Part shown: piece by piece, positions 12,901-25,510 of the stretch | How the letters are laid out: every line of letters begins with the position of its first letter | How positions within the stretch are numbered: position 1 is the stretch's first letter | Assembly: GCA_963930645.1 (NCBI GenBank) | Contig: OZ005655.1 | Span: 135,641,456-135,705,455 of the forward strand | Direction of reading: 5' to 3' | Length of the DNA: 64,000 nt | DNA from: Salticus scenicus | Taxonomy: Eukaryota; Arthropoda; Arachnida; Araneae; Salticidae | The notes under the pieces: model-generated | Told to the model about the DNA's origin: nothing | The model's database searches: none | What the model saw: only the letters and a program-made list of their open reading frames with translations | Made by a program: the position numbers and the translations under genes

Positions 12901-13347
12901 CCAAAGAGAAAAAAAGAATGAAAAAATTCGTGTTTCAAATTCTGGCAAAAACGTGATAATTATTATATGATAAATAAATATATTACTTGATATTGTTTTA
13001 TATATATATTTTTATCTATCTATATATATATATACATATATATAATATGTTTATATGTTTATTTTCTTTTCATTAGAAAGCGAAATAAAAATTTGAGAGA
13101 ATGGCCCTAGGTACAATGAGGTCTGGCCCCAGGTACAATGAGGGTGTTGTACCAAGGGCCACGAGTGAATTTTGTTTTTTTAAACCTTCTATTTGTCGGA
13201 ATTTATTATTTTAGGTATTTATATTATTCGCAATTAGAAGTAATTAGTCCTAAAGATGTGCACGTATCAGTTTGATAATTTTAAATAGATCAAGGGCTCC
13301 GTTCTTGGGCATTGAAAAAAAGCAGCTCTAGGTACACGGGTCTCCCC

Positions 13348-14925
13348 TATAGTTGGCAAAAGTGAAGACAAATAAATTCAATTTTAAAATACAATTTAAT
13401 CAACATCCATGTTTTGTCTATTATTTCTATTTATATTATTATTTAATTTTACTGTTATTTATTTTATTACTTATCTGTAGGCATCTTTTTATGGATTCCG
13501 TCTTAAAACGGCATTAAATTGCGCTGATAATTTTCATGCCATAATTAGGTAAAATTTCGCACTAACTTCCTATAAAAGGGACATTAACATAAAAAAAATA
13601 TCAGACCGCATATTAAATACTATCTATGATAATTGTTTCAACATTTTCATCTACGAATATGTTTATATTAAAACTCTGTAGGTTATTTGAAATATTTATA
13701 ACATAGCAAAATAGAGAAATATTTTTCGAAAACTTGTATTAATGGTAAACTTCCATTAATCTATATCAACCCCCGTCCAATGATCTGATTGAGGCTCGAT
13801 ACACCTTTTTTTTTTTTTTTTTTTGTAATGCAAGTATACAACAAAAAAAAAAAAAGAAAAGAAAAAAAAAAAAGAGAGAATACTTTGCCAATTCCATACA
13901 ATTTATGGTTGAAAACAAATAGATTTTTATAAATTTACACTTTTTGACAGTATATAGAGCTAAACCACAGCAATATATTGTACTGCACTCTCGTTAAAAA
14001 TAAAACCATAATAATTTTAAAAGTTTTTTTTTTTTTTTTTTTTTGACGTCTTTACAGAGGTAATATGCACAAGGATAATACTGTTCTTATAATTTTTTTA
14101 AAGCGTTTCATTATATCGTCAGAAGTGTTTCAGAACAATATTTTTTTAAAATAATATTAGAGCATTAAAATCTTCACAAAAATTTGTTTTGAAAAATAAT
14201 AGTGATAAAATAATAAAATGCACGTAAAAATATAAGAACGGTTCGAACCTTACGCACATTTGAAGATTCATCAATGCAACAAAGAAGAAACTTTTCTAAG
14301 AATATTCAATCTATGTCAAATGTATGATCGCTTTTCTTTTTCTTCTGATTTTTTTTCTTTACACTATTAGAAAGGTAGAAAAAAAAAGTATTAATATTTC
14401 AATCTAGTATATACTTTGTATATTTTTGAGAACTATATTTATCGTGTCAAAAGAAAGCAAACCTATAATTTATAATTTTTTTCTCTTCGTCTAAAAGTGA
14501 TAAGACTGCAATTCTTTTCCTAATTAGCCAGTAAAATGTCATTTATCTTTTAACTGTTTCATTTTTCAGTAAATGTGTATAATAAATAATATATAAACTC
14601 CAAATGATGTATGAAAAATATTGTAAGGTGATCATTAAGTTCAAGTGGATAAACATCATTTAGAGTAATGAATGGTACACTTTCTTAGAATTTTGAAATT
14701 GAATATAATAATAAAAATAACAAAAATAATAATAATATTGAAATAAACAATTATTGTTTTCGATTCAGACTTAATGAATTATCAGAAAATCGCAGAAATA
14801 ACTAGTAATATTTAAAATGTTTGGTAGATGTTTTAAGAAATGTAAATATTATTTTTTGCAGTTTGCTGCTGAATACAGTCCTTGGTAATTAAATTTTTAA
14901 CACTGTATTTTTTTTTTTTTTGCTA
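13348..14925. other. AT-rich stretch, no gene
   Basis: Contains T-run/A-run pairs at about 13806-13875 and 14020-14044 and otherwise unstructured AT-rich sequence. No coding or RNA signal was recognised. Confidence 0.55.
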
Positions 14926-15104
14926 TGTTACATAAATATATTGAGGCAGCTTATTTGCCACAACTATGCAGAGAAATGTTACCAGCTGTGTAACGTTACA
15001 AGTTATGGTACTGTTACACAGGTAGAGCTGGTAACATTTCTCTTCATGGTTGTGGCATTTCTCTACGTGGTAAGCTGCCTCAATATTGTTGTGTAATATT
15101 ACAC
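14926..15104. mobile_element. Fold-back (palindromic) element
   Basis: An imperfect inverted repeat: the left arm carries ATTGAGGCAGCTTA, GCCACAACTATGCAGAG and GTAACATT-type blocks, and the right arm carries their complements ending TAAGCTGCCTCAAT. The arms are about 80 bp around a short centre near 15000-15010. No coding capacity. No clear target duplication was identified, so the exact ends and the superfamily are uncertain. Confidence 0.6.
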
Positions 15105-15680
15105 ATTTTTTTGCTTATTTTATTTATTTATTTATTTTACAGTGAAATCATAAGAATGCAATGTTGAAATATGAATAATTAAACAATTGTTGTTACAGTT
15201 TGAACTTATTTATTCTTTTTGAATTAATTACCGACACTTGTTTAAGTCTGGAAATTAAAGAAAAAGGGTCATTAAAATAAATAAACTAACAAATAAATAA
15301 ATAAAAAAAAATTGCTCGTTTCTGAATTTAGGTTTACTGCCATATAGCTGCCAATGTACCTAATATATTCCTTAATATAGTTAGTATTTATTCTATTTTC
15401 AAAACAGATCTTATGAAGATTAGGTATCTTGAATATATAGGTATGATTAAATATGAAAAACATATACTTTTTAAAGAAAGTGGTGTGAAAAAAGCAACTA
15501 ATAACAATGTAACAGAAAAAAAAAAGTAGAAATGCTATCATCTAAAGTAACAGAGGGTTTTTTTTTCTTTTAGCAATAAAATGATCTATATTTTTTATAA
15601 AAAATTAAAAATTTAATTTGCGAAATATCAAGGTTATGATTCTCAAGGTTAAAAAATATAATTGAATTTTTAATAAAACT

Positions 15681-16115
15681 GGTCCACAAAAGGGACGTTG
15701 AAAAAATTTGATTTAATAATTTAGCTGATCTTTATGTTTTTTGATGTGCTGAAACCGAAAATGCAGCCCATTTTTCTCTATCACGTATATATTTTTGTCA
15801 ATACAGGGTGTTTACCGACACAATTTCTTACATGTACCATCTTAACAGTAGGTTGGTTGGTACGGTTTAACGTCGCACTAGTGCTGTGCTATTACAAAAA
15901 CAAGTGTCTATGATTAATTAATCATGGAAACATATTATAAAACTTACCATATAATTATATTGGTGGAAGAGTAATGGAAGAAATTGTATAGGTAGACACC
16001 CTGTACTGACAAATATCTATATGTGATAGAGAAAAGCTGGCTCCATTTTCGGTTTCAGCATACAAAAAACATAAAAATCAGTCTAAATTATAAAATCAAA
16101 ATTTTACATGTCGAC
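15681..16115. mobile_element. TIR/fold-back element with about 170-bp arms
   Basis: Left arm (about 15681-15855) and right arm (about 15960-16115) are inverted copies: both contain GCTGAAACCGAAAATG, TTTCTCTATCAC and TACAGGGTGT in opposite orientation. The centre, with GTACGGTTTAACGTCGCAC, is unique. No open frame of note. The superfamily is not assigned. Confidence 0.6.
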
Positions 16116-16128
16116 CTGTGTTATTAGT

Positions 16129-16430
16129 GTGAGATAAGAAAATCGCTAAAATTCGCCCCTTTTTTCGAGGCAACTTCTGTTTTTTGACGACTTTGACCGG
16201 AAACTCTATGTCATTTTAAAGAGCATATACTACTAAAGAGCATATTCTCTACATTTTACCACCGATTTCATCTTTATGTGTGTGAAGTAAATAAATCTCT
16301 AAAATCCATCCCTATTTTCGAGGCAACCTCTGTTTCTTGACGGCTTTGACCAGGAAACACTATGCCATTTTAAAGTGCATATCACTTTTTTTATTTTAGC
16401 ACCTGTTTCATCTTTACGTGTGTAAGTAAA
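16129..16430. repeat. Short tandem repeat, about 2 units of 140-153 bp
   Basis: The block TTTTCGAGGCAACYTCTG recurs at about 16161 and 16314, and TTTCATCTTTAYGTGTGT at about 16267 and 16407. A partial third unit follows (TTTGACCGGAAG near 16440). It directly abuts the fold-back element at 15681-16115. Confidence 0.6.
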
Positions 16431-16683
16431 CCATGAAAATTTTGACCGGAAGTTAGGCTGTTTCTCTTAAACTATACTGCTTTGACTAGGCAACTCTATC
16501 AGATTTTTCATTGTAACAACGAATTCTATCTGCAGGAGAAAAAAAAAAAAACAGCTTTATATTTATAAGATCGATTTTTTTGCAGCCATTGCTTGGACTA
16601 ATACTCTTTTTATTTTATTTAAAGTGTGATGATTTATGTTATTAAACTTGTGCGTTCAAATTCTTTTAAAGACATAGAATATA

Positions 16684-16726
<43 letters not shown>

Positions 16727-17354
16727 GTAAAAAAAAAAAAAAAAAAAATTCTATTTGAAAATCACTGCACATTCTGAAGGTTCACAGTACTTTTATTTTA
16801 AAAGCTCTAAACAGCAATTCGGAAAATATAAAATATTAACATATTTAATTAATTTGGATGCATAGTAAACTTTTAAAGCGGCGTCTTAAAATACATTTTT
16901 TTTTTGTGTGTGTGTAAGCTTCTTTAAGACTGTTCATAAGTCAGACTTTCTTTTCTCTCTTCATGTGTTGGGATTTTCGTTCTTCGTTTTATAAGAATAT
17001 CTCATTGCATAATGAAGTTTTTTGAATTCTGTTTTTTGAATATTACTTTTTGAATAGGTCACTTTTTAGCTTAGTGAGCAATTTTTTTTGAAAAAATATC
17101 CTTTAAATATTTAGTTTGGATATCCAAAATTAGAATCCTAAATTTACTTAATAAATACAAATATTTAAATTATTTTCTTAAAAAAAAGAAAGAAAGAAAG
17201 AAAAAAGAAAAAAAAATGCTCTTTAAGCTGAAGGATGACATATTCAAAGAACAAAATGAAATACCTTATAAAAAGAAGAAACAACAGTCCCATATAATAA
17301 CGTGAGGAAAAAAAGGGAATCTGACTGATATACAACCTTAAACACGTAACCGAC

Positions 17355-17407
<53 letters not shown>

Positions 17408-17944
17408 TTTCATCAGAATGAACACGTCTAATACTTGTCTAAAACAATTTTACGTTATACAACACGATGATGATTGCAACGAAATGTCGTGATCGGCGAT
17501 TTTATCACTGATATAAAAATAAGAAACATTTATTTATACTTAAGTAATTATTAAATTAAATATAATCTTTATCAATAATTAATTTTTTGGATCCAATTTC
17601 AGTTACAAATTGACGTAAGTTTTTTCACGAATTTATTTAAATATACTTTTATATAGTTATTAGTTTACTAATATGTTATGTTACAAAATTTTATTCTTTA
17701 TATTTTTTTCTTATTAAATTAATAAGGGATTTGATCATCATTAACAGGCATTAGTGACAATTATCACACGGCACACATATATGGTACATATAATTCTTTA
17801 AAATATAATGTATATTCTAATACCTTGAATTTTATTGTGTTCAAAGTAAAACATATAATTAAAAGAAAAAAAATAACTGATTACATACATAATGTTACAT
17901 TGCACTTATATTATTTACATAAATGATATAAAAATAATGAAGAT

Positions 17945-17973
17945 TAAATGCGATTAAACATTTAATCGCATTT
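17945..17973. repeat. Short near-perfect palindrome
   Basis: AAATGCGATTAAA and its inverse TTTAATCGCATTT are separated by two bases. The only nearby sequence is AT-rich, with no A-run or T-run characteristic of a terminator. Its function is unknown, and it may be a target or remnant of a small fold-back element. Confidence 0.5.
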
Positions 17974-18957
17974 ATGAAATAGAAATAATGGCATTATTTA
18001 ACAACTTATGGTCAGAACCATATTAAATTTCTTTTTGATTAAATGAAGATTATAATTAGAAATTTTATTTGAAAATTTAATTTTCTTAAATTTTCTTTGT
18101 TCTAAATCACCTACTTCAGCTAATAAAGATAATTAATTTTATATTTAATGTGAATATAAACACATTTCCGTTTTTAAATAAATAACTGTTATCAATGTGG
18201 GAAAATTTTTAAGTGATAACAATCGTAGTATTAACATAAATAAAAAATAAAAAATATGCTTTACTTTTTTATTACAAAATATTTTAATATACGAGATTCT
18301 GTTAATAAACAGAAAACGGGACAATAGTTCTCAACAAAAATGTATACTTCACTCTTACTGCAGTCTATATTTACAGTAAATACTCAATCCTGAATCTGAA
18401 AATGCCATTGTATTTCAGGCAAATTGAACTCGAAATGAACTTCACCGTAGGGATGTGATAAGGGATGTGAATAGTACATAACGAATGCATCGGATTTGCT
18501 TTTGTGGGATATTAGTGGAAAAGCATTTGCATGTTCATGCAAGGTATTTGCGTATTATTTAGTAGTGGACTTTGTAGAGAATGTGTTTTCGAAAAAATAA
18601 TACAATGTTATTTTCGTTGTTTTGTTTTCTAATTACGTTCGAGGATTTGTAGTTTCCATTTCATTAAATTTTGGGATTTTCGAAGTTTGTTTATTGTAAT
18701 TTGGTTGTTTTTACGAAGTTTTTGCTAATTGTTTTTAAGTTCTTTTTGTGTATTTTTCTTTTCCATATAAAAATTATTAAACCATTTGTACATTAAATAC
18801 ATATGTTCTTATCTTACGTACAATATTTCTCATCATTCTATATTTTATTTTGCGTCATAGTGTATATATAAACCAGTAGTAAATTAACCGTTTCCTATTT
18901 ATTTAAAATTATGCTCATTCAGAACGTTATGAAACATTTCTTCTTGAACAAATAGGT

Positions 18958-18974
18958 CCAGGTTCGAATCCTGG
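18958..18974 (+). other. Isolated tRNA T-arm / B-box-like sequence
   Basis: CCAGG-TTCGAAT-CCTGG is a perfect five-base-pair T-stem with a seven-base loop and contains the RNA polymerase III B-box consensus. The expected 5' acceptor strand complementary to ATAAGGG, a D-arm and an anticodon arm are not present upstream. It is therefore not a functional tRNA; it may be a decayed tRNA or SINE fragment, or chance. Confidence 0.4.
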
Positions 18975-20900
18975 ATAAGGGTTTATGTTTGAGAAAATCC
19001 TTATACGTATACAAATAATGGGCATTGTTACTGAAAATTACATAATATAGATAATTCATAACATGGACAAAGTCACTGGAACTATAAATATCAAGCCAGT
19101 CAAATAAATAGCGACTTATAAAATGATTTAGAAAAACAAATTTACTATTTCTGCCTGTTGAGAAAAGTATTTTCTGAACATCTTTAAAGATACAAAGCAA
19201 AATATCCTCGTGATTACCTGTCATTAAAAAAAATAATCCTTTGTGTCTAGAAGATATCTTTTTTTATTCCACATATATCTACTGATTGTTTGACGGTTGC
19301 TATCAATCAAAAGATTTCATATACAAAAGTTCTATTTCCCATGGAAAAGAATGACTTCCGACAAATAATATAGTAAATAAAAGTATTCCATTAGCAAAAA
19401 TAAGAATAACTCGAATGAAATATTGGACCGAAGAAGGAAGTTATATATTCTATCAATAAGTACATGAATTCAAAAATAATGATAATAAATATAAAATTTT
19501 CTATTCAATATGTGTTTTATACAATGTTGTCTGAAATTGATAAAAGTAATATTAATGATTGAGGTTCAACAATATCTATCTTGATTAAAAAAAAATAACG
19601 AATATATATTTATTTTATGTCAATTTTTATATAATATTGTATAATGTACTCAATTTATCTTTTAACTTTAAGATTAAAATTGACTAAAATAACAATAATT
19701 ATAATCATATTTATACGATATTCTGTTTGCTTTATACAATGTTATCGAAAATTTATAAAACTTTTTAGTAATTGCCATTTACTGATATCTATAATGATTT
19801 AATAGAAGAAAATGATAAGGAAATAGGAAATTTCAAAAACAAATATTTATAAAGATTGTCGAACGTATTTTTTCTTACGTTTTTATAGGCTAAATTTACT
19901 GAATAAAATGGGAGTAACATTGGTTGAAAACCGCTTGGTATAGAAATTAATATTTGGGATAAACACAAAAGCTTTATATTATATATAAAAATATATGTGT
20001 GTTTGCATTTATATCGCTTCATTTCTAAGATTTAAATTATAAAAAAAAAAATGTATATAAATATTGTCTTTATGTAATATTTATGAAATAAATAAATATA
20101 TAACTTACTGTTTTTTTAGGTTTTTGTTACGATTTAAACTACAATATTCAAATTAAATAATTTTATTGCTAGAACATGTACATCCTCTTTTAAGGAACTG
20201 GGAATTACGATACATTTTCTACCGTTATTATTGAATTGTACTCTATAACCTGAATAATTAAAAATCGCGCTGTAGAATTATGAAAAATACTTTTGTATGA
20301 ATGTAGTCTTAACAATGAATAGGACATCTGATTTTTATTTTTATTTTGTTATTATTTTTTTTTAATTAAATTATTTTTTTAAATAATAATATTATTTTTA
20401 TTTGAGGTTATTTAAGTAATTTCTAATATTCGCTACAGCAAAAAATAGAGGTAATATAATATAAAGAAATAAAGAAATAAAAGTAAAATAGCTACAGTGA
20501 CTGTTTTACTAATAGATGTCTACTTTGTTTTAAATTTATTTTAAAATTACTACAAAATTATCATACAGATGTACTTTATTATATTTAAAACCTGCGTGCG
20601 CGGTTTAGAACAGTTTTAAGAAAACTTTGCGTAAAGCAAAAATAATATACATCGTTCATAAAAATCTACAGCTATCATAATAACTTACAAAATATTGAAA
20701 TTAAAAATTTCAAGATAGATTAAACAGAATAATTCAAAATGATGTCATTTCCAAAATGTTTAATGTGTATATATATTATTTCTGTGGGAGAATACATTGA
20801 ATTTTGCTTTTTATTATAAGACCAAATCTATTAATTTCTTTCAAGAAATAAATTTCTTTAAGTATAATTTTTTACAATGCATTATAATAATTTAAAATAA

Positions 20901-20950
<50 letters not shown>

Positions 20951-22559
20951 TTGTAAAGAAAATTTGCGGATTATAAATTGTCTGAGATACTATTTCCGAT
21001 TTTTTTTTTTTTTTTTTTTTAAGATCAAATGACATATTTACTTAATGGAAAACAATGTAGTAAAATGTAGGATACCAGATGATAAACTGTCACAGAAATG
21101 CTTTAGAACCAAAATTAATCATTAAAAATCTTTGCATTTTAATTTCATGGTATATAAAAGATTCCGTCGCACAAATTATACTCTCACTGTAACTTATAAC
21201 ATATAATTACAACTTAATAACTAAAAAAAAAATATTGTAAATAAATATTTTATTTTAATTTTGATAATAATAACAGAAATAGAAATAATACACATTGTAT
21301 AAGCACAAATGCAGCTAAAACAAAGTATATAATATATAAAAATAGCGATTAGGCTTGAAGTTAGCAAATCTAAAGCATTAGAAATTTATATATTTTATTG
21401 TGGTGAAAAACTAAATGCATTGAGATGTATTAATTACGTAACTTTAAAAAAAAAATCAGTAATCTTAGTTAGCCAAGATATATTCAAATTGTTTGTGCAA
21501 TGTGACTTTTTTAATTTGTCTAAATACCATAAAACAAATTGTTTTTGAATAATGCAAATCCAAAAATACCTGTATTTTCTAATATCTTCAGAATTCTAAT
21601 TATTTTAAATATACTTTATTCCTGTTACATCTCTACTTGCTTTTAAAAAAATAATATTTGTTTATGTATGGTAAAACTATTCAAAGAAAATTATTTTTAA
21701 TGTTGAAATTATTTTTATGTATTTATATTCATTCATTATTCGTGAAATACGCATTGAAACAGTGGAACAATGGTATGCCATTATATTATTAGAAAGGATA
21801 TTTGCATTGAATGAAAACTTATATTAATAAAGTTTCTTTGTTGAGAATATGAAAAAGATATGAAAAGGATTTTTTTTATTAATTTGGTAAATCTATTTTG
21901 ATAAGTTCTTATGTAATAAGAAAAAAAAAATCCCTTTTCATTCTTTACTTACAGAAGATTTAGTGAAGTTTATTATGTGGAAATAATTGAAATAATCTTT
22001 TATCATCTGTGTTGCGTAGGTTTATCTATAATTAAAATCATGATTATTTGTCTTCAATTTTTATTTTCCTACCTGAATCTTTCCCGTGTTGCGAGCGAGT
22101 TTATTTATGTAACTTTTACATTCAATTTCACCTGAATAATTTATTCTTAAATAAGACGTCTCATTAATTTTTAACAACTTGTTTTTTATGCAAATTACTT
22201 ATAGGCTAATGTGTGGCGTGTCGTAGCATGAAACAAACCTATATAAATGAGTTATAAAATGTTGAAGGGGGTTCTGTTCTTCATATGATGCTGTTAGTAT
22301 GAAATATGTTAGTCGTCATGTTATCTTATTCTACTTTAAAGTTCCTTATTGTAAATATGCATTCTAAGTTTTAAGTTTTATAGGTTTTAACTACATAAAA
22401 TGATATTTTATGTTATTTAAAGATTTTAAATAAATTGACAAGCGAATATAGTCCATTTTAGTGATGGTTGGTGTTCCACAGAACAATTAAGAATTGGTTA
22501 TATATTATATATAAATTATGCATTTCACGAAAATTGACATCATTATTATTTAAAAAGTT

Positions 22560-23450
22560 TAAAAGGCATTAGAGTTAGTACACACCGACTTATGTGGACC
22601 CCTGAAAAATCCTATAGCAGTGGAAAGTACTTTTTTTGACATTCATAGATGATTTTAGCAGATTTTCCGTTACATATTTATTAAGAAATAAGAACGAAAT
22701 TTTCACAAAATTAAAGGAATGGATTGCGATGGCATAAAATGTATTTTAGAGAACTGTGCTGGCAATCTGCTCCAATAATGGAGGAGAATATACTGTAAAA
22801 GATTAATTAAGAAAACTAGGTATAGACAAACCAAATCACAGTTCCCTGTTCTTCACCTCAAAATAGCGTTGCGGAACGAAAAAATCGTACATTAGTCGAG
22901 ATGGCACGCTATTTACTTAAGTATGGTGATTTACCGAACTCTTCAGGGGGAAAGCTATTAATATCTCTACTTACTTACAATATACGCTCCCGACCTCTTC
23001 ATGTGATTCGACAACTTATGAATTATGGATTGGTCGTAAATCAGATCCTTCAAACTTAAAACCAATTTGGTTGTGGTGCGTATGCTTATGTACAAAAGGT
23101 ACATAGAGGAAAATTAGACAGTATAGCACAAGAAGAAATATTCCTAGATTATGATATCAGAAACAAAGGGTATCGAATTTGAAAAAAAAAATGGTAAAAA
23201 TATAATTATTAGTAGATCAGTTAAATTCATTGAAAAGGAAATAAAAAATAAGTAAACACTTAAAGGTGTAGCATCACAAAACAATGTTGAGAATTCTGAA
23301 AGTGATAATCCACAAACGAATTTACAATTAATAGCTTCAGATGTAAATGACACCAATGATAATGACATGTTAGACGATTCACAAAATCTTCCCGGAAGAT
23401 CACAGAGATCTGTTAAGGGTGTACCACCTGATAGATTTGCTATGAATTAA
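22560..23450 (+). pseudogene. copia integrase fragment
   Basis: Integrase normally inserts the retrotransposon cDNA into the genome. Visible pieces are HTDLCGP (first catalytic Asp region, about 22584), a DDFSRF block, SNNGGEY (second Asp replaced in this copy), and AERKNRTLVEMAR (about 22873, containing the catalytic Glu), followed by FGCGAYAYV, the typical post-integrase motif. Several stops and frame changes interrupt it, and the DNG/DNGGE motif appears as NNGGE. Confident as copia-type; non-functional. Confidence 0.8.
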
Positions 23451-25187
23451 CTTAAATAAAATGTTACTTGGTAATTAGTTGAAGCTTTACTAGGGACAAA
23501 AATAGTAGGGTGTAAATGGACATTCGAAGCAAAATATAATAGTCAGGGCCATGTAGAAAAATATAAAGCTAGGCTGGTTGCCAAGAGTTTTTAATAGAAA
23601 TATGGGATAGCCTACGATGAGACTTCCGCACCTGTTGCATCTCACACAACTTTGACAAGCTGTTTGGCAATGAGTCTTTATAAAAACTTAAGTCTTAGAC
23701 ATAATGATATCAATACTGTGTTTTTACATGGTGAATTGAATTAAGACATTTATATACATCAACCTGAACGATATGTGGTACCCGGGAAAGAACATAAAAT
23801 ATGCAAACTAAAAAAGGCGATTTACGGGCTAAAGCAGGTTGCGAGAGCATGGAATTTAAAATTGAATGAGTCTATGCGTAACCTAGGTTTTAATCAAAGT
23901 CAAATCGGGTAATGTCTTTATAAACGTAAACAAAACGATGTAATGATTTACACATTTGCATTTGCTGATGATCTCCTAAAAGCGGGTGAAGATAAAAAAA
24001 TAAATTAAATCATAAATAAACTAAAACAAGAATTTCCTTTAACAGATTTGGGTGAAATAAACCAATATCTTGGGATAAATATTAATTGGTTTAGTAAAAA
24101 TACAATGACTCCTGATAAAATATACAAAATTCAAATACTTATCATCAAATACGACTTCGAAAACTCAAAACCTACAGAAACTTCTATGGCGACAGGTTAT
24201 CTAAAAATAAATGACAAATAAAGCCTTTTACCAGAAAATACACAATATAGACAGGCGGTAGGCGCATTGTTATGTATCTCTACGGTGTCGCGTCCTGATA
24301 CTAGCGCGGTGGTAAATATCTTGAAGAAGAGAAATAAGCATCCCAGGGCAAAAAATTTGCTGATTGGGACAACGATTCGAGTGATCGCAAATCAACCTCA
24401 GTAAATTTATTTTGTATAGGTGACAACTCTATATACTGGAACCTTAAAAAACAAAATACTGTGTCAATGTCGTCAGCAGAGGCGGAATATATTTCTGTAG
24501 CGACATAGAAAGTACGACTTAGAAAACTCAAAAGCTACAGAAACTCCTATGGCGACGGGTTATATAAAATTAAATGACGAAGAAAGCCTTTTACCAGAAA
24601 ATACACAATATAGACAGGCGATAGGCGCATTGTTATATATCTCTACGGTGTCCCGTCTTGATACTAGCACGGTGGTAAATATTTTGAGTAAGATAAATAA
24701 GCGTCTCAGGGCAAAAGGTTTGCTTATTCTGATTGGAACAGCGATCCGAGTGATCGCAAATCAACATCAGGAAATTTATTTTGTATAGGAGACAACTCTA
24801 TATACTGGACCAGTAAAAAACAAAGAAATGTGTTAATGTCGTCAGCAGAGGCAGAATATATTTCCGCAGCAGGTGTCGCACAAGAAATGAAGTGACTAAA
24901 CAATCTGTTACAAGCACTGTACATTCAACATAATTATCTTATAACGATAAATGAAGATAATCTATCCTGAATCAAAATGGATGAAAATGATGAATTTCGA
25001 AAGTAATAAATTTCAGAAAACCATACACATTGAAATGCGATATCACCTGATCAGAGACTTAATTAAACAAGGCTTGATAAAGAACGAAAATATCAATACA
25101 GAAAATATGATCGCAGATATTCTCACCAAGCCTCTGCCGAGACATTCATTCAATAATTTGAGACTTATGATTTTAAACTATAATTAA
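23451..25187 (+). pseudogene. copia reverse transcriptase and RNase H fragment
   Basis: Recognisable blocks in order: CKWTFEAKYNSQG and YKARLVAK (RT start, 23518-23585), YDETSAPVA, DINTVFLHGEL (motif A region), KLKKAIYGLKQ, AFADDLLKAG (motif C, with FADD in place of YVDD/YADD), LGEINQYLGI, YRQAIGALLYIS, MSSAEAEYIS (RNase H), and NMIADILTKPLP at the C-terminus. There are in-frame stops throughout. A 363-bp internal tandem duplication doubles the YRQAIGALL-to-SSAEAEYI part. It cannot encode an active enzyme. Confidence 0.85.
24150..24875 (+). repeat. 363-bp tandem duplication inside copia RNase H region
   Basis: Unit 1 (24150-24512) and unit 2 (24513-24875) both start ACGACTTMGAAAACTCAAA and run to the AEYIS coding stretch. 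They differ at scattered positions: unit 1 has an extra stop and a different decay pattern, and unit 2 keeps better reading. The duplication arose after the element was coding, because the doubled RNase H segment makes no functional sense. Confidence 0.85.
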
Positions 25188-25510
25188 ATGTATTGAGTTT
25201 ATGCACGACTGATGGTGAGAAATAAACTCAAATAGCAATTAACTAAAACTTTCGTTTTCGTATTAATTGGAAAACATTTGACTTTAATCCTTTGCCATAC
25301 ACGTACATTGGAGCCTCATCATGACGCATCACTTTGTGATTGGTCGTCTGGATTCTATGTAGAAGTAGTTTAGCTCAGTTCGCTTTTTTCTATGTATTAG
25401 CGTAAAATATCTAACCTCAGCATATACAAATATAAGTGGGTTTCAGTTTATTCCCCCAATTTCTTACAATGCTCATATTATTAAACTTTTCATTATACAC
25501 CAAGCCCTAC
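25188..25510 (+). other. Possible copia 3' UTR / LTR remnant
   Basis: The sequence after the copia stop contains promoter-like blocks (TGACGCATCA and a reverse CCAAT box GATTGG, 25321-25345) as an LTR might, but no second copy exists in the window and neither end can be set. Low confidence. Confidence 0.25.

Larger units (their letters stand above)
11669..13347 (+). mobile_element. pogo/Tigger-like DNA transposon, copy 2
   Basis: A 1.68-kb second copy of the element at 3895, flanked by TA (11667-11668, 13348-13349), with ends GGGGAGACCCGTGTACC and GGTACACGGGTCTCCCC. The iterated GTACCTAGGGCC motif occurs near 11678, 11697, 12042, 12064, 13103, 13124, 13150 and 13325. It is longer than copy 1 because it keeps about 300 bp more of the transposase tail. 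Both copies carry the same nested MITE, so the insertion preceded the amplification of this subfamily. Confidence 0.85.
16431..22559. other. Long AT-rich stretch, no gene recognised
   Basis: Holds T-run/A-run at 16689-16748, (TA)n at 17359-17390 and 20904-20947, a T-run at 21001-21020, and no recognisable protein. A 101-codon minus-strand open frame at 18919-19224 has no motif I know and overlaps the tRNA-arm-like sequence, so it is not called. Two small structures are listed separately (17945-17973, 18958-18974). Confidence 0.5.
22560..25187 (+). mobile_element. Ty1/copia retrotransposon, decayed pol fragment
   Basis: A plus-strand remnant with the domain order of Ty1/copia pol: integrase core, RT, RNase H. 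There is no gag, protease or HHCC finger upstream, and no matching pair of LTRs was found. It has many stops and frame changes. Upstream sequence (22200-22560) shows no recognisable coding. The remnant ends in a natural stop at 25185-25187 after the typical ADILTKPLP motif of copia C-termini. Confidence 0.85.

Noticed and set aside
18919..19224. 101-codon minus-strand frame
   Set aside because: No recognisable domain, AT-rich codons, and it runs through the tRNA-arm-like sequence; consistent with chance.
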